Assembly (NCBI GenBank): GCA_944474755.1
Contig: OX104123.1
Coordinates: 63,419,898-63,483,897, forward strand
Direction: 5' to 3'
DNA from: Limnoperna fortunei
Taxonomy: Eukaryota; Mollusca; Bivalvia; Mytilida; Modiolidae
Length of the DNA stretch: 64,000 nucleotides
Part shown: positions 49,326 to 60,069 of the stretch, in pieces
How the letters are laid out: every line of letters starts with the position of its first letter
Position numbering within the stretch: the stretch's first letter is position 1
Position numbers and translations under genes: made by a program
Notes under the pieces: model-generated
Told to the model about the DNA's origin: nothing
What the model saw: the letters and a program-made list of their open reading frames with translations, nothing else
Database searches by the model: none

Positions 49326-50694
49326 TATTCATTATCTTCATATAAAGTTTATTTTTATAATAATCTTAGCTTGGACTCGTAATAGAGTTTTCGTTTTTCC
49401 TTTAGTTTTTTTATTTCTGAAAATTCCAGCTGAGGATTGTTCTGCAAAATCTGCGTCATTTTTGTTTGTTGTTTTTTTTTTGTCTTTCGGCGAAAAACTC
49501 CAAATGATTCAGATTATTTTAGATCGCTTGTTGGTTTCAGCTTCGTTCTACCTTTTTGGCCTACTGTCATCAAACCATGGTTTATTGGTATGATTTTCAT
49601 TAATCGAGGTTTGGAACTAGTCCCATCAGCATCAAATTAGAGTGTATCTACATTTAAAAATTGGGTTAAATATGTCATCAAGACTTTGAATCTAGTGGTC
49701 CTATAGAGTCCTTTACAGAGATTGTGTTTTTAAATTGCATTTATAAACTTGTTATGTTGACAAAAATTTAAATATTATTTACCTTGATATAGGTGAAAAC
49801 ATTTAATTATACATTATTATTATAATGTGAAGTTATCACTGCCAAAGAGATCGTCATAAAGATGCAATGCAAAATCTGATAGGAAAGACGAGTTCAATTG
49901 ATCAACAAAATCATTCTAAGGATGTAAATATTTATTTTCAAACTGCACAAGTAGAGATATTATCTGTCGTTTAATGGTTTACTCCCCGAAACGGTTGTAT
50001 AAATTTATCTCTTCAGGTAATAAATATTGGACTGATAATTAATCAAGAAGATTGTTTAACCGACTAAAAGTAAAAGCTGAATATTTACGAACACAATAGT
50101 TTTATCTTAAGATTTCCTAACCTCAACAGCCTTAAGTTTAGTGTCTATAATAATAAAAATCAACATTTGCACAATCAAAGTAGATAAGTCAGCAGCTCTA
50201 CTATTTTTTATCATTTTGTGTGTACATTGTATAATGTCTTGACAATATTGTATTGGGTTGCTTAAAGGCAAAATGTGACAAAAAGAAAGTGAACTGAAAT
50301 TTACTTGTAGACATCGACAACTTCTATGTACTATTTTGCCCATAATCGTCGAAGACAGATGAGAGCAATGCTGACCTTACATGTGTTAAATCTCGCTTGA
50401 TGATCTTTTTAAAAAAAAATCTAGTGATAGAGGCGATGTAACTATTGTCATCATAAACTTAAGTTACAGATTTCATCGATAAATTTCTCAAACCTATTCT
50501 TGACCTGAATAGGACTTTTCATGAATTTGTAGATCAACTGAATTCTTTATTATCTTCCATTTTTGTTTGAAGCTGAAGCTGAATGTTGGCAACTAGACTC
50601 GAATACTGTTAACAATAATAACGGATAAAGTGTTCACCAATTCCTGAGTGATAAAACTACTTTAAGTAACTCTTTACATGTAATTCATTGATTG

Positions 50695-50825
50695 AATTTT
50701 GTTTTACGTTCAGCGAGCGTTATTTCATCTATATGAAGGACGAGAACAAGTTGGTTGATTGATTGATTGATTATTTGTTGTTTAACGTCCAGCAAGCAAT
50801 ATTTCAGCTATATTCAGGACGTGAA
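50695..50825 (+). repeat. Two adjacent TTGATTG-type repeat heads
   Basis: ATTGATTGAATTTTGTTTTA with CAGCGAGCGTTATTTCATCT, then a second head GGTTGATTGATTGATTGATT with CCAGCAAGCAATATTTCAGC. Both are truncated after the GGACG(A/T)GA segment. Confidence 0.75.
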
Positions 50826-50916
50826 AATTATAATTTTTAAGATGTTAGTATTCTAAATTAGTAGTACGTCATGCCTCCCTTTTATACTAAAACTTGATCT
50901 CACACAATAATATGAG

Positions 50917-50942
50917 AATATATATATATATATATATATATA
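50917..50942. repeat. TA dinucleotide microsatellite
   Basis: A run of alternating T and A of about 26 bases just beyond the 3' end of the LINE. Confidence 0.9.
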
Positions 50943-50989
50943 AATGGTAGTTAAAATAATAAAAAGTATCAATCTTCACAATTAATAGT

Positions 50990-53900
50990 GAAATTAAATT
51001 TTGCTATATAAATTTATTTCTTTCAAGAACTTTAAAATTGTGTCGCCTGCGACAGTTTTAAATAAGTTAAAAAACGTATCTACAAAATAGAAACGTTCCT
51101 GAATGTGGGCCACGTCCACACAGTCCATCAAGACATGCTTGATGGTGTATTGACTGTTGCATGGCACACATTCGGGTCGTGGCACATTATTTAAAATATA
51201 ACTATGTGTCGTCCTGGTATGACCAAGACCACACCGTGTTAAAACAACTTGGTCTCTGCGACCTCTAAAACTTTTTAAATTACTTGTGTGCAGTAGTGGC
51301 TGCATCTCATGAAGTTTATTATGAACTTGGAGATCCCAACCACTCTGCCACAAACTAGAAATATATTTAAAAATTATTGGTTTAAAATAAGTAAAAGGAA
51401 TATCCCAGTTTCTAATATTATTCTTAAGGTCATTCTTTGCCTTCTGATCCACGAATGTGTTCCCTTGGATTTCAACGTGACTTGGGATCCAGAAAAACAC
51501 AACCTCTTTTCCCACAGCTATGAGAGATTTGTAAATTTCAATTATTTTTAAAATATAATGGTTTTTAATTTTGAAATTTTCCATATCAAGTAGACACGGA
51601 CGGGAATCTGAGCAGATAATAAATTTGCACTAGTCTGACGAAGCAACTATTTTCATGGCATGACGAATAGCTTGCGCCTCAGCAGTAAATACGGATGAGG
51701 CAGACGGGAGACGACGAGTCTCAACACGCTCTCCGAAGACAGCGGTAGAGGCAACTTTATCGTCATCTTTTGACCCGTCTGTATAAATAGTACTGTAGTC
51801 AGGGTAACATGATTAAATTTCTGCAAAATGTTGTTGTATTATTAACGGGTTTGTTTCTGACTTTTTATGTTTTTGTAAATCAAAAATAAATACCGGTTTG
51901 GGGTTCAGCCAAGGGGATTTCGTGGAATCCCGATTGCAGCAATCTCATCTAAATTTATACCTGAATTTTCTAAATGAGAATTAATTCGAATGCCAAAAGG
52001 TTGAATTTTGTTTGGATGTTTTTCGGAAATGTTTTGGTAAAGAGGTTTGAAAACACAGTCGTGGGCAGGGTTGCCAGGATATGCCTTTAATTTGGTTGCA
52101 TATTTCAAAGCGAGCTTTATTCTTCTTTGATACAAAGAAGGCTCGCCTGCTTCTACATATATGTTTGTTTGATGCTGTTTAACGCCACTTTCAGCAATTT
52201 TTCAGCTATATCATGGCGTCCAGTTTTTATTGGGGGAGGAAGCCGAAGTTCCCGGAGAAAACCACCGACCTGCGGTAGGAAAACTGGCAATCCTTGTCAA
52301 TTAAGATTGGAGTCGAGTACAGAGTGCACGCAGTGAGAATCGAACCCGCAATCTCAGTGTTTACAGACCACGTGATCAATAGTAGACGAACTACCTTGAC
52401 CACTCGGCCACCGAGGCCCCTGCTTCTACATATTAGCTGTCTATAGGTGTGGTTCGAAAGGCTCCAAGACATAGTCGCAATCCTTGATGATGAACCGTAT
52501 CAAGGATTTTGACATATGACTTGCGAGCCGAACCATACATAAACCAACCATAATCCAATTTAGATCGAACCAGCGATCTATACAGATTAGGTAAAACGTC
52601 GCACTCAGCACCCCAGTCGGTGTTGGCTACGACTTTTAAAATATGTAATGCCTTTAGGCATTTATTTTGTAACATTTTGATATGGAGAAGAAAGGTGAGC
52701 TTTGAATCGAATATTAAACCAAGAAAAGTAGTTTCTTTCACAATTTTTATAGGATTGTTATATAATGTAAGTTCGGAATCTGGATGCATTTTTCTTTAGT
52801 TGCAAAAATGCATGCCAACAGTTTTGGCAGTGGAGAATTTAAAACCATTCTCCATTGCCCATTTTTCTATTCTATTTAAACATAACTGTAGTTGACGTTC
52901 AATATTATTCATGTTTTTTCCTCGATAACAAATGGGGAAATCGTCAACATATAGAGAACCATCAATATTATCTTTCAAGACTTGAGCAAGACTATTATTG
53001 CAATACTGAATAAAGTAACAGAAAGGATCCTACCTTGCGGAACACCCATTTCTTGTTCAAAAGGGTCAGATAGAGTTGAATTCACACCAACTTTAAATTC
53101 TCTATCAGACAAAAAATTTGAAATGAAGGTAGGAAGTCTACCTTTCAATCCCATATCAAAGAGATCTTTTGAAATGCCATATTTCCATGTTGTGTCGTAA
53201 GCTTTTTCTAGATCGAAAAAGATCGACACATGTTCATTTTTGGCAAATGCGTTTCTTATGTATGTTTCGAAACGCACCAGATGATCTAAGGTACTTCGCC
53301 CTTGTCTAAATCCACATTGGATATTTGACAGAAGGTTGTTTGATTCTAAAAACCAGACCAGGCGATCATTAATCATCCTTTCCATGGTTTTACAGAGACA
53401 GCTTGTGAGGGCTATAGGCCGATAGTTAAAAGCTTCTGAGTGATCTTTTCCTGGTTTTGGAATAGGCACAACAGTGGCCATTTTCCAAATAGATGGTAAG
53501 TCACCCGTTTCCCAAATGTTGTTAAGAAGATTCAGAAGACATTGGAGAGAAGATTGTGGCAGATGTTTGAGAAGTTGATAATGGATGTCATCTGGACCAC
53601 ATCCTGTATCGTGAGATTTGTTCAATGAAGTTTTTAGCTCTTCCAAAGAAAAAGGTTTATTATAATCTTCTAAATGTTTTGACAGGAAATTAAGTTTTGG
53701 GAATATATGCGCTGACTTTAATATTTTGGAGACCTATTTTGATTGATTGGGGACAGTTGGAGAGTTAAAATTTAGAAGGAATGTGTTCAGTTTAACCTGA
53801 ACACCTTGTCTGTTGGCAATAAATCTTTTAACTTTTGTAATACCATGAGGTTGTAATTCTGTACAGATCTCGTCGTCTGTAAGCTCGGCGAGATCATCGT

Positions 53901-54460
53901 CGCGATAATGAATAATTCCTTGACTTGAGTTTAATGTTCTCTGGGGGGAGGCCGAAATTTCTAAATCTATAATTTTTGTAAGTTTTAGCAAGGTCAAGGA
54001 TTGGTGTATTTTGTTGCATTCAATGAGATGACCACCAGATTTCATCTTGGTGACGTTCTTAACATCTCCTGCACAACCTTTTATCACTTTTTCAATAACG
54101 AATGGAGAGACTTTAGTTATTGGTTTACTAGGATCTTTGCTGGATAATACAATAAATCTTGACCAGAAGTCTTCATCAACCATCTCTTCAAGCGGTAAGT
54201 CATTTTTATCTTTTTTGTGACCATCTTTTATTTGTTTTTCAGTAGCCATGATGAGAAAAATGAGGTTCACCACCCTTGTCACCCACCCTCCACGGAGTGC
54301 CAACAGCGGCGATGCTTGATCTCTGCGGATCGCCAGCAGAAAGCATCAGGTGTTCCAAGGGTGGTATACTCAAATAGATGAATTTCTGAATGAACGCAAG
54401 CTTCGTGCCAGAGTTAACTGGCGAAACAACCGTTCGAAACTCTATCTACTCGATTGACAC
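50990..54460 (-). mobile_element. I/Nimb-like LINE with internal deletion, inactive
   Basis: Read on the minus strand: a 5' leader (54460-54250); ORF1-like protein from the ATG at 54249 to 53734 (183 aa, RRM-like part around FIVLSSKDPSKPITKV and GGHLIECNK); then, within 90 bp, the start of the reverse transcriptase (SLEELKTSLNKSHDTGCGPD). Motifs: YRPIALTSCLCKTMER, FFDLEKAYDTTW, MGVPQG, YVDDF. RNase H follows (YTDGSK, TAEAQAI, SDS, FFWIPSHVEIQGNTFVDQKA), then a CX2C-type tail (ECVPCNSQYTIKHVLMDC). The endonuclease and ORF1 zinc knuckles are missing. A one-base frameshift near 53000, stops at 52799 and in RNase H near 51635, and a SINE at 52161-52420 also inactivate it. Confidence 0.9.
52161..52420 (-). 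mobile_element. tRNA-derived SINE inserted in the LINE
   Basis: A full copy with A box (GTGGCCGAGTGGTCAAGG) and B box (GGTTCGATTCTCACTG) on the minus strand and an AAACAAAC tail. TGCTTCTACATAT occurs at both edges (52148-52160 and 52421-52433), a 13 bp target-site duplication, which proves insertion into an already present LINE. It is little diverged from the copy at 61322. Confidence 0.95.
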
Positions 54461-54559
54461 ACGAGCCACCGCCTTCTTAACAGCTTGTAACTGAACAACT
54501 TTGGGACTGAAATTCACAAGATATGATCAAGTTATAAGAAAAATAAGACATGCTTGTTA

Positions 54560-55120
54560 AGGGATCGGCATGACCAGCCGATTGACCGAATCGGGTCCAT
54601 CCGGTCTCCCGTCTAGTTGAAGTCAGGGCCAAAGTGGTGTATTGAAAATCGAAACCCGCTGACCCGCACTAATGGATGCAGCAGAGAGTGATCTCTCAAC
54701 CACCAGGATCCCTTCCACCATTATCACGGGTTGCAACACACGGTAAACATGTCGCCTCTATAAAGCTGAGGAAGCTTTGCCATTCAGCCACCGCCTTCTA
54801 TGCAAATCCTATAAGGAAGCCGTCTATCATGTCATGGAGCAGTTTGAAGGAAAATAATGTAAGAGTAGCTTAAATGATTAGGATTCACAAAGGGCAAGAC
54901 GTGACATGCCGATTCATCGAAGTCAGGGCTTACTCGATTTCCCCTCTAGAAAAAGTAAGGGTTCAGTAAGTTATCGGGACCGTTTACCCAGCCTACTGAA
55001 ATCCCGTCCTGTAATCGACACGGGTCGCAACACACGGCAAGTGTTGCCTCTGTTAGCAGACTCTTACTGCAGGCTGAGGAAGCCGTGGGTCTATTCTCCT
55101 GTGCCCGGGTCCCACACAGG
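54560..55120. repeat. Two diverged tandem units beyond the LINE 5' end
   Basis: Both units contain GTTGCAACACACGGTAAACA or CGCAACACACGGCAAGTGTT, then TCGCCTCT or TGCCTCTG, then GCTGAGGAAGC. They are spaced about 300 bp apart and are GC-richer than the surroundings. They may be 5' leader monomers of the LINE or an independent repeat; no coding is seen. Confidence 0.55.
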
Positions 55121-55224
55121 GTGAAAACAAGTTGGAAAAAACAATAGATTAATAAGATATAAATCATGGCGTTCTCCTAACTAATCCACTATTGTCCTTT
55201 CGTATTACGAACGGACAACACATC

Positions 55225-55480
55225 CCCCAAGATTGATTGATCGATTGGAAGTTGGCAGTATATCAGCTTTATTTAGACCGATAACAAGTGAACAAACAAA
55301 ATATCTATTCGAAAAAGGAAGCCCAAAGGCAGACATGTTGACTGCCAGTATAAAAGTATATGTTATGAGTAGGACAGTAAATTTACCCTTTTCTAGCGAC
55401 TAAAACGACATATAAAAAAATGGCGTTATCGTGCACTCTCCAAGCACGCTACCAACTGTAGTCCTCGGTCAGGCCTTCCA
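55225..55480 (+). repeat. TTGATTG-type dispersed repeat
   Basis: AAGATTGATTGATCGATTGG, then TATCAGCTTTATTTAGACCG, GACTGCCAGTATAAAAGTAT and GTAGTCCTCGGTCAGG. Near full length. Confidence 0.75.
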
Positions 55481-55794
55481 TATACCTGACAACCTGTACA
55501 TGAGGGCATCCCAATTCTGCCACGTTGGGCAGCTCTGTGAGTGAAGCACTGTAAACCCTCACATTATGGTCCCAGAATCTTTGACAGCTGGTTGGGTCTA
55601 GCAATGACAATCCTTCCATTATGGTCCTAGCTAAATGTAGGAATTTTTAAAATGTCTCAGTATAAAAAGTCAATCATTAAGAGATAAATGCACATGCCGG
55701 TTACTAAAACGGTTGTCAGAAGTAGATGTGATACTCCCTGGCGCATTCTTGTGTAACAAATATCAGATGACCTTTCGATTAATTTAAGTAGATT

Positions 55795-56045
55795 GATTGA
55801 TTGGATGTTTGCTTTACGTCCAGCGAGCGGCATTTCATCTATATTCTTGACGATAAACAGTTAACAAACAATAAATCAATTCGGAAAAGATAAACCAAAG
55901 AACAAAAAGTTTGACTGCCAATGAAAACTAAAAGTATGGGTTATGGGTAGGGGCAGACAATTTAGCCCTTCGTAGATTCTGAAATCTGGGGATGGTATCT
56001 CTGTGATCGATTACTGTGGTCAGTTTATAATGATTGTTCATGAAA
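55795..56045 (+). repeat. TTGATTG-type dispersed repeat
   Basis: ATTGATTGGATGTTTGCTTT, ACGTCCAGCGAGCGGCATTT, AACAATAAATCAATTCGGAA, GACTGCCAATGAAAACTAAA and TCGATTACTGTGGTCAG. The most complete copy in the window, ending about 115 bp before the gene 4 last exon. Confidence 0.8.
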
Positions 56046-56162
56046 GCCGCCACTAAAAGTCCTGTATTTTTGTTCTATGAATCCAATGTCACTGATCTAT
56101 TTTATTCACCTGATATGATTTCGATTGCAATGAAACAAAGATTTCTTTATTTTATTTCCAGC

Positions 56163-57978
56163 TTAGACAGCACCAAGGGCTCTGAAAAAATCAAGTATAT
56201 CATAAATATATACTGTTAAAATCATATGCAATTTATATGCCAATCTTGGAAAAAATGCATGTTATATTATCTCATTCTGTACACAGTGAGGTTAACTACA
56301 AACTTATTTCTTTGACAATAATTCTTACAAATCTTCCATCCAGAACCAAATAACTTAAACAAATGATCTTTGTAAAAGGATCCTGTTCTGATACAAACAT
56401 TGCCAAACGCATTTGTATGCCACATTAGAGGTATATTTACGGAGCATAACCTTGCTTCAGAAATTTTATAAACATATTACATTAACATATTGTTGCCTTC
56501 ACTTGATAACGGTTCAACTTCTGATTAGTTGTAATAATAGACAGGTACGGATGATTGAATTATGTTTAACGTCCAGCACGCAATATTTCAGCTATATTCC
56601 GGACATGACAAATTTTATAAATTGATGTTTAACAATTAGAAAGTAATCATAGAAACAACAACCCTGTGGAAATATAGTAAGACTGTAATGTCACACAATA
56701 GTATGAGGGTATATACACATAAAAAACGTGATTAAAATAATAAAATATGAGATAATATCATAGTTATTGTATGAGATTATATTTTATTATACAAATAAAT
56801 TGTATGATATTATATTTTATTATACAAATAAATTTCGTTTTAAGAACTGTAGACTTTTGTACGTAGCGACAGTTGTAAACAAACAAGAATCCACAGTATA
56901 AAAACGTTCCCGAATGTAGGTCACGTCAACACAGTCCATCAAGACATGCTTGATTTTATACGGACTGTTACATGGTACACACTTGGGTTGTAGTTCACCA
57001 TTTAAAATATAACTATGGGTCGTCTTCAAAGGTAGGGAATCACCGATACACACTATGTAATGGATACATGTGGAATCAATCATACAAACATATTCTATCA
57101 TTCATACATACGATGTACATGCAGCATCACAGAAGTTCCCCAGGAAACCATGAACAACTTTGTGACATTCCGTCACGCATGCATCATGGGCCATTCCTGA
57201 GTGAGCAAATGATGAAATCGTCTTGATGACACTGTCCAAGCCGAAGGAATCCACTAAAACCGAGAACAGTGATTACGAATATTGCATTATACATAGTCTG
57301 TTCTGTGTTACGTCTGTTCTGTGTTACATAAAACGTATACAAGTCTGTGATTGATTGTCTTGTTGTTTAGCGTCAAGCATTCAGTATTTTAGTTATGCTT
57401 AGGACAAGAATAAACTAACGAACAATAAATAAAATGAGGTAATGAAATTAACATAGGGCTACAAATTTTGCCTGTATCTGTCTGTTGTGCACAAACTAGG
57501 AACGATATTTGTACATGTCGCAAATTTATGCGTTCTAAAAGCGTAAAGTAGGAAATTCCTTGCGTTCAAGTTTGTTTTAATGAGGTATAAAGGAAGCCGG
57601 AGAAACCAGTGAAAAAAGTCTAACTTGGTGAATCTTACAACTAGACTAGAGTGGAGTCGAGGGAAAATTGAACCCGAAATATCAGTTTCGACAAGCAACT
57701 ACCATGACCAATCAGCCACCGAAGCCCTTTATTAGTTTTTAAAACAGAAATTGAACAGAGAAAATACTAGAAAATAAAAATCAAACATGGTTGAAATTAA
57801 AAACTAAAAGATAAAGGTATTTTTTTTCATCAAACAAAACCATTTATAATTTCAACCATACTGTAAACAACAAACATGTCTTCAGCTGTTATAGAACTGT
57901 CTACTTACAAATAAGTCTCTCTGACGGTGCACAAAAGACGATTGGCAATAAAGCCAGAAGAACGAAGACGTATTTCAT
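56163..57978 (-). CDS. Small secreted CX3C-X11-CX3C peptide, gene 4 (76 aa)
   Basis: Coding exons are 57978-57909, 57253-57112 and 56181-56163 (231 nt). The signal peptide starts MKYVFVLLALLPIVFC, followed by APSERLI. The core reads LDSFGLDSVIKTIS, FAHSGMAHDA, CVTEC, eleven residues with VHGFL, CDAAC. The last exon encodes only ALGAV, the shortest tail of the family, then AATAAAATAAA. Donors are GTAAGT and GTATGT; the core exon acceptor is GGTTTTAG. Intron 3 has taken in a LINE 3' fragment and intron 2 holds repeat and SINE remnants, yet all splice sites and the frame are intact, which suggests the gene is still under selection. It combines a gene 1-like LDSF start with a gene 2/3-like GMAHD stretch. 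Confidence 0.86.
56820..57020 (-). mobile_element. LINE 3' end inside gene 4 intron 3
   Basis: The translation TTHSYILNGELQPKCVPCNS, then YKIKHVLMDCVDVTYIRERF, matches the C-terminal CX2C-type tail of the LINE at 50990 at a glance (about 80 percent). It is a 5'-truncated insertion of the same family, in the same orientation as the host gene, about 90 bp from the core exon donor. Confidence 0.88.
57345..57460 (+). repeat. TTGATTG-type repeat in gene 4 intron 2
   Basis: TGATTGATTGTCTTGTTGTT, CAGTATTTTAGTTATGCTTA, GGACAAGAATAAACTAACGA and ACAATAAAT; a truncated copy between the core and signal exons. Confidence 0.65.
57590..57728 (-). mobile_element. Diverged SINE in gene 4 intron 2
   Basis: AAAGGAAGCCGGAGAAACCA, GGAGTCGAGGGAAAATTGAA, CCCGAAATATCAGTTTCGAC and CAGCCACCGAAGCCC follow SINE order with many changes; the A box is weakened. 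Confidence 0.7.
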
Positions 57979-58480
57979 CTTGAATCTGTAACAGAACATT
58001 GTTAGTAGAGTTTCGTTCTGTCAATTTCTGGATGAAGTAACACATTGATTTTGAAAAAGAATGCAATCGTAATTGGTCGAAAGTTACCAGTTTTTTCAAT
58101 TTTTGGTTTTTTTAATGAATTTTTTTCATTTTGTCTATTTGAGATGAATATGGTGCGCGTATGTAAATTCTGTTTCAATTGATTAATATTCTTGTACGTT
58201 ATTAAGATACATGTTCAGATACCAAAAGCCTTAAGCAGAAAAACCGGTAATAAGTCTGGCATTACTTGCCCCAGGTCAGGTTCTAAAGTTAATTTTCATA
58301 TCCGTACAGTCCCATTATTTTGGTACTTTTAACCAGCAAAAGCACTGGATACATGGAAGGTGGGTCTCCCAGAGCTGCCTAGCGCTTCCTCGGACGGCAG
58401 AGACATAATCGACAAAGTCAACATTTCTGTCCATGGGTCAAGCCCACTTCTATGGAAAGCGCGAGGTATCTTCATACTTC

Positions 58481-58585
58481 TGGTAGAGTGGTTAAGGTAG
58501 TCATATACACAGAACTTCTCTGGCAGAGTGGTTAAGGTAGTCATCTACACAGGACTCCTCTGGCAGAGTGGTTAAGGTAGTCAGA
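58481..58585 (+). repeat. Three 40 bp repeats carrying a tRNA-like A box
   Basis: Units start at 58481, 58521 and 58561, exactly 40 bp apart. The last two contain TGGCAGAGTGGTTAAGG, which matches the RNA polymerase III A-box consensus; the first reads TGGTAGAGTGGTTAAGG. No B box follows within the array. It lies in the first intron of gene 4. Confidence 0.85.
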
Positions 58586-58930
58586 CTTCTGACTTCAAAG
58601 TTCAGACTTCTGACTTCATACTTCAATGTTAAAACTTCCCGTTGCATACATCTGACCATACTTCTATGTTTAAAGCTCAGACTTCAAAATTCAGACTTCT
58701 CACTTCTGACTTGTGATTTCTGTTCATTATATAAGCATATATTTTCGCGTCAAATTAGTTCTGAACGGAGAACATTTGTATTCATATCAATCCACGTGGA
58801 GTTGTTTGTTAAAACTTCTCGTTGCATACTTCTGACTTCATACGTCTAAATGTAAAGCCTAGACTTCAGAATTCAGACTTCTCACTTCAAACATTTTTAT
58901 TCATATCAATCCATGTGGAGTTGTTTGTTT
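58580..58930. repeat. CAGACTTCTGACTTC-type array, ~180 bp higher-order period
   Basis: Short AGACTTCTGACTTC words recur throughout. On a larger scale AAAACTTCCCGTTGCATAC at 58631 recurs as AAAACTTCTCGTTGCATAC at 58811, and ATTCATATCAATCCACGTGG near 58773 recurs near 58897, giving a period near 120-180 bp. No coding. Confidence 0.75.
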
Positions 58931-59659
58931 TATACAACCGAAAACATGAATTAGGATTTTTATAACATTATATGGGAATTTGTTTTTTAAATTCTAAGAT
59001 ATAAAATGGAGACAAATGAAAGATTTTAAATTACATAAAATATTACAAACATTTTTTTTAATATCCCCAAAACAAAAAAAAAATAACCATCCCAAGCTAG
59101 AACTATATATTGAATTTAAATTCCTTACTCTATCATTATTGACTGTATGTGTCAATTTGAAGCAACCAAATCAAACAATGTTAAGAAAAGTTCACGAACT
59201 TTGCACAAGATAAACAATCATGTCTTATGAAAAATAAATCCATGCAAAGCATGGCACACTACAAGAACTACGACACCCTATTATCGGCTATTTCTTCTGC
59301 CTTCAAAGAAATAGAACGCTTCGATTTCGGAGCTCCCATAACAATCTGTGTGTTTTACTAGCTACTCTAAAGTGCGCAGTATAATGTATCTGTCTTTTCG
59401 TGCTTCTAAATAGCCTGTATTACGGCATAAACCTTGAACCGGAATTTCAGTGGTTTAGAGCGAGATTCATCAATGTCAGAAAAATGTACATTATACATGA
59501 TCTCTCTACACCAGAAGCACATTTATTTGTCACCGCTAAGCAATGTCTAACATTCCAAAAATATATTGTGTGCTTTTACGCTTGAAATGCAGAGGTTAAA
59601 TTCTAACATATTACATAATCAATAAAATTGTGTTGACATACGAAATAAATGAACCTTAC

Positions 59660-59726
59660 CGTACTTGGGATACAAAAGCTTAGACCTCTGTGACACAATG
59701 TTACCTGAACAAGATCTTTTATAGAA
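59660..59726 (-). promoter_or_regulatory. Gene 4 TATA box and non-coding first exon
   Basis: On the minus strand: TATA box TTCTATAAAAGA near 59726-59715, leader exon with GTCTAAGCTTTTGTATCC, donor AAGTACG|GTAAGG closing at 59660. The first intron is about 1.7 kb and contains the A-box array. Strong similarity of the leader exon to that of gene 2 supports the assignment. Confidence 0.72.
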
Positions 59727-59962
59727 AATATCGTGATAACGTGACTGTAAAAGACGCACAGTTCATGAAATTGCCATATTAGGGTCAGTGTAATGTCAAT
59801 GAATATCCAGGTCGACTTTTATCCATGAGTCACTCAGATCATTGTGTGTGTTATGAATGGCAAACGAACGCACTGAATATTAAAGTATTTTATTTAACAA
59901 TATTTACAGGTGACTTTTAAGTACCTTTTTGTAGTTTTTCATTTAATTTCCCAACAAATAAA

Positions 59963-60055
59963 ATGTCATCGATGATACCAAGGTTATACAATTTACTACG
60001 TCGGACGCACGCGCGTTTTGTCATAACAAGACTACTAAGTTTCGCTCTAACCCCG
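59963..60055 (+). repeat. Diverged copy of the 555 bp repeat core
   Basis: ACCAAGGTTATACAATTTAC, GTCGGACGCACGCGCGTTTT and GTCATAACAAGACTACTAAG follow the core of the unit at 100-200 with changes. It shows that this core exists outside the array. Confidence 0.6.
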
Positions 60056-60069
60056 AGCATAAAAAATGG

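Noticed and set aside
56820..57101. Cysteine-rich small secreted protein on the minus strand
   Set aside because: The CVPCNS...HVLMDC pattern matches the C-terminal tail of the LINE at 50990, not a peptide gene.
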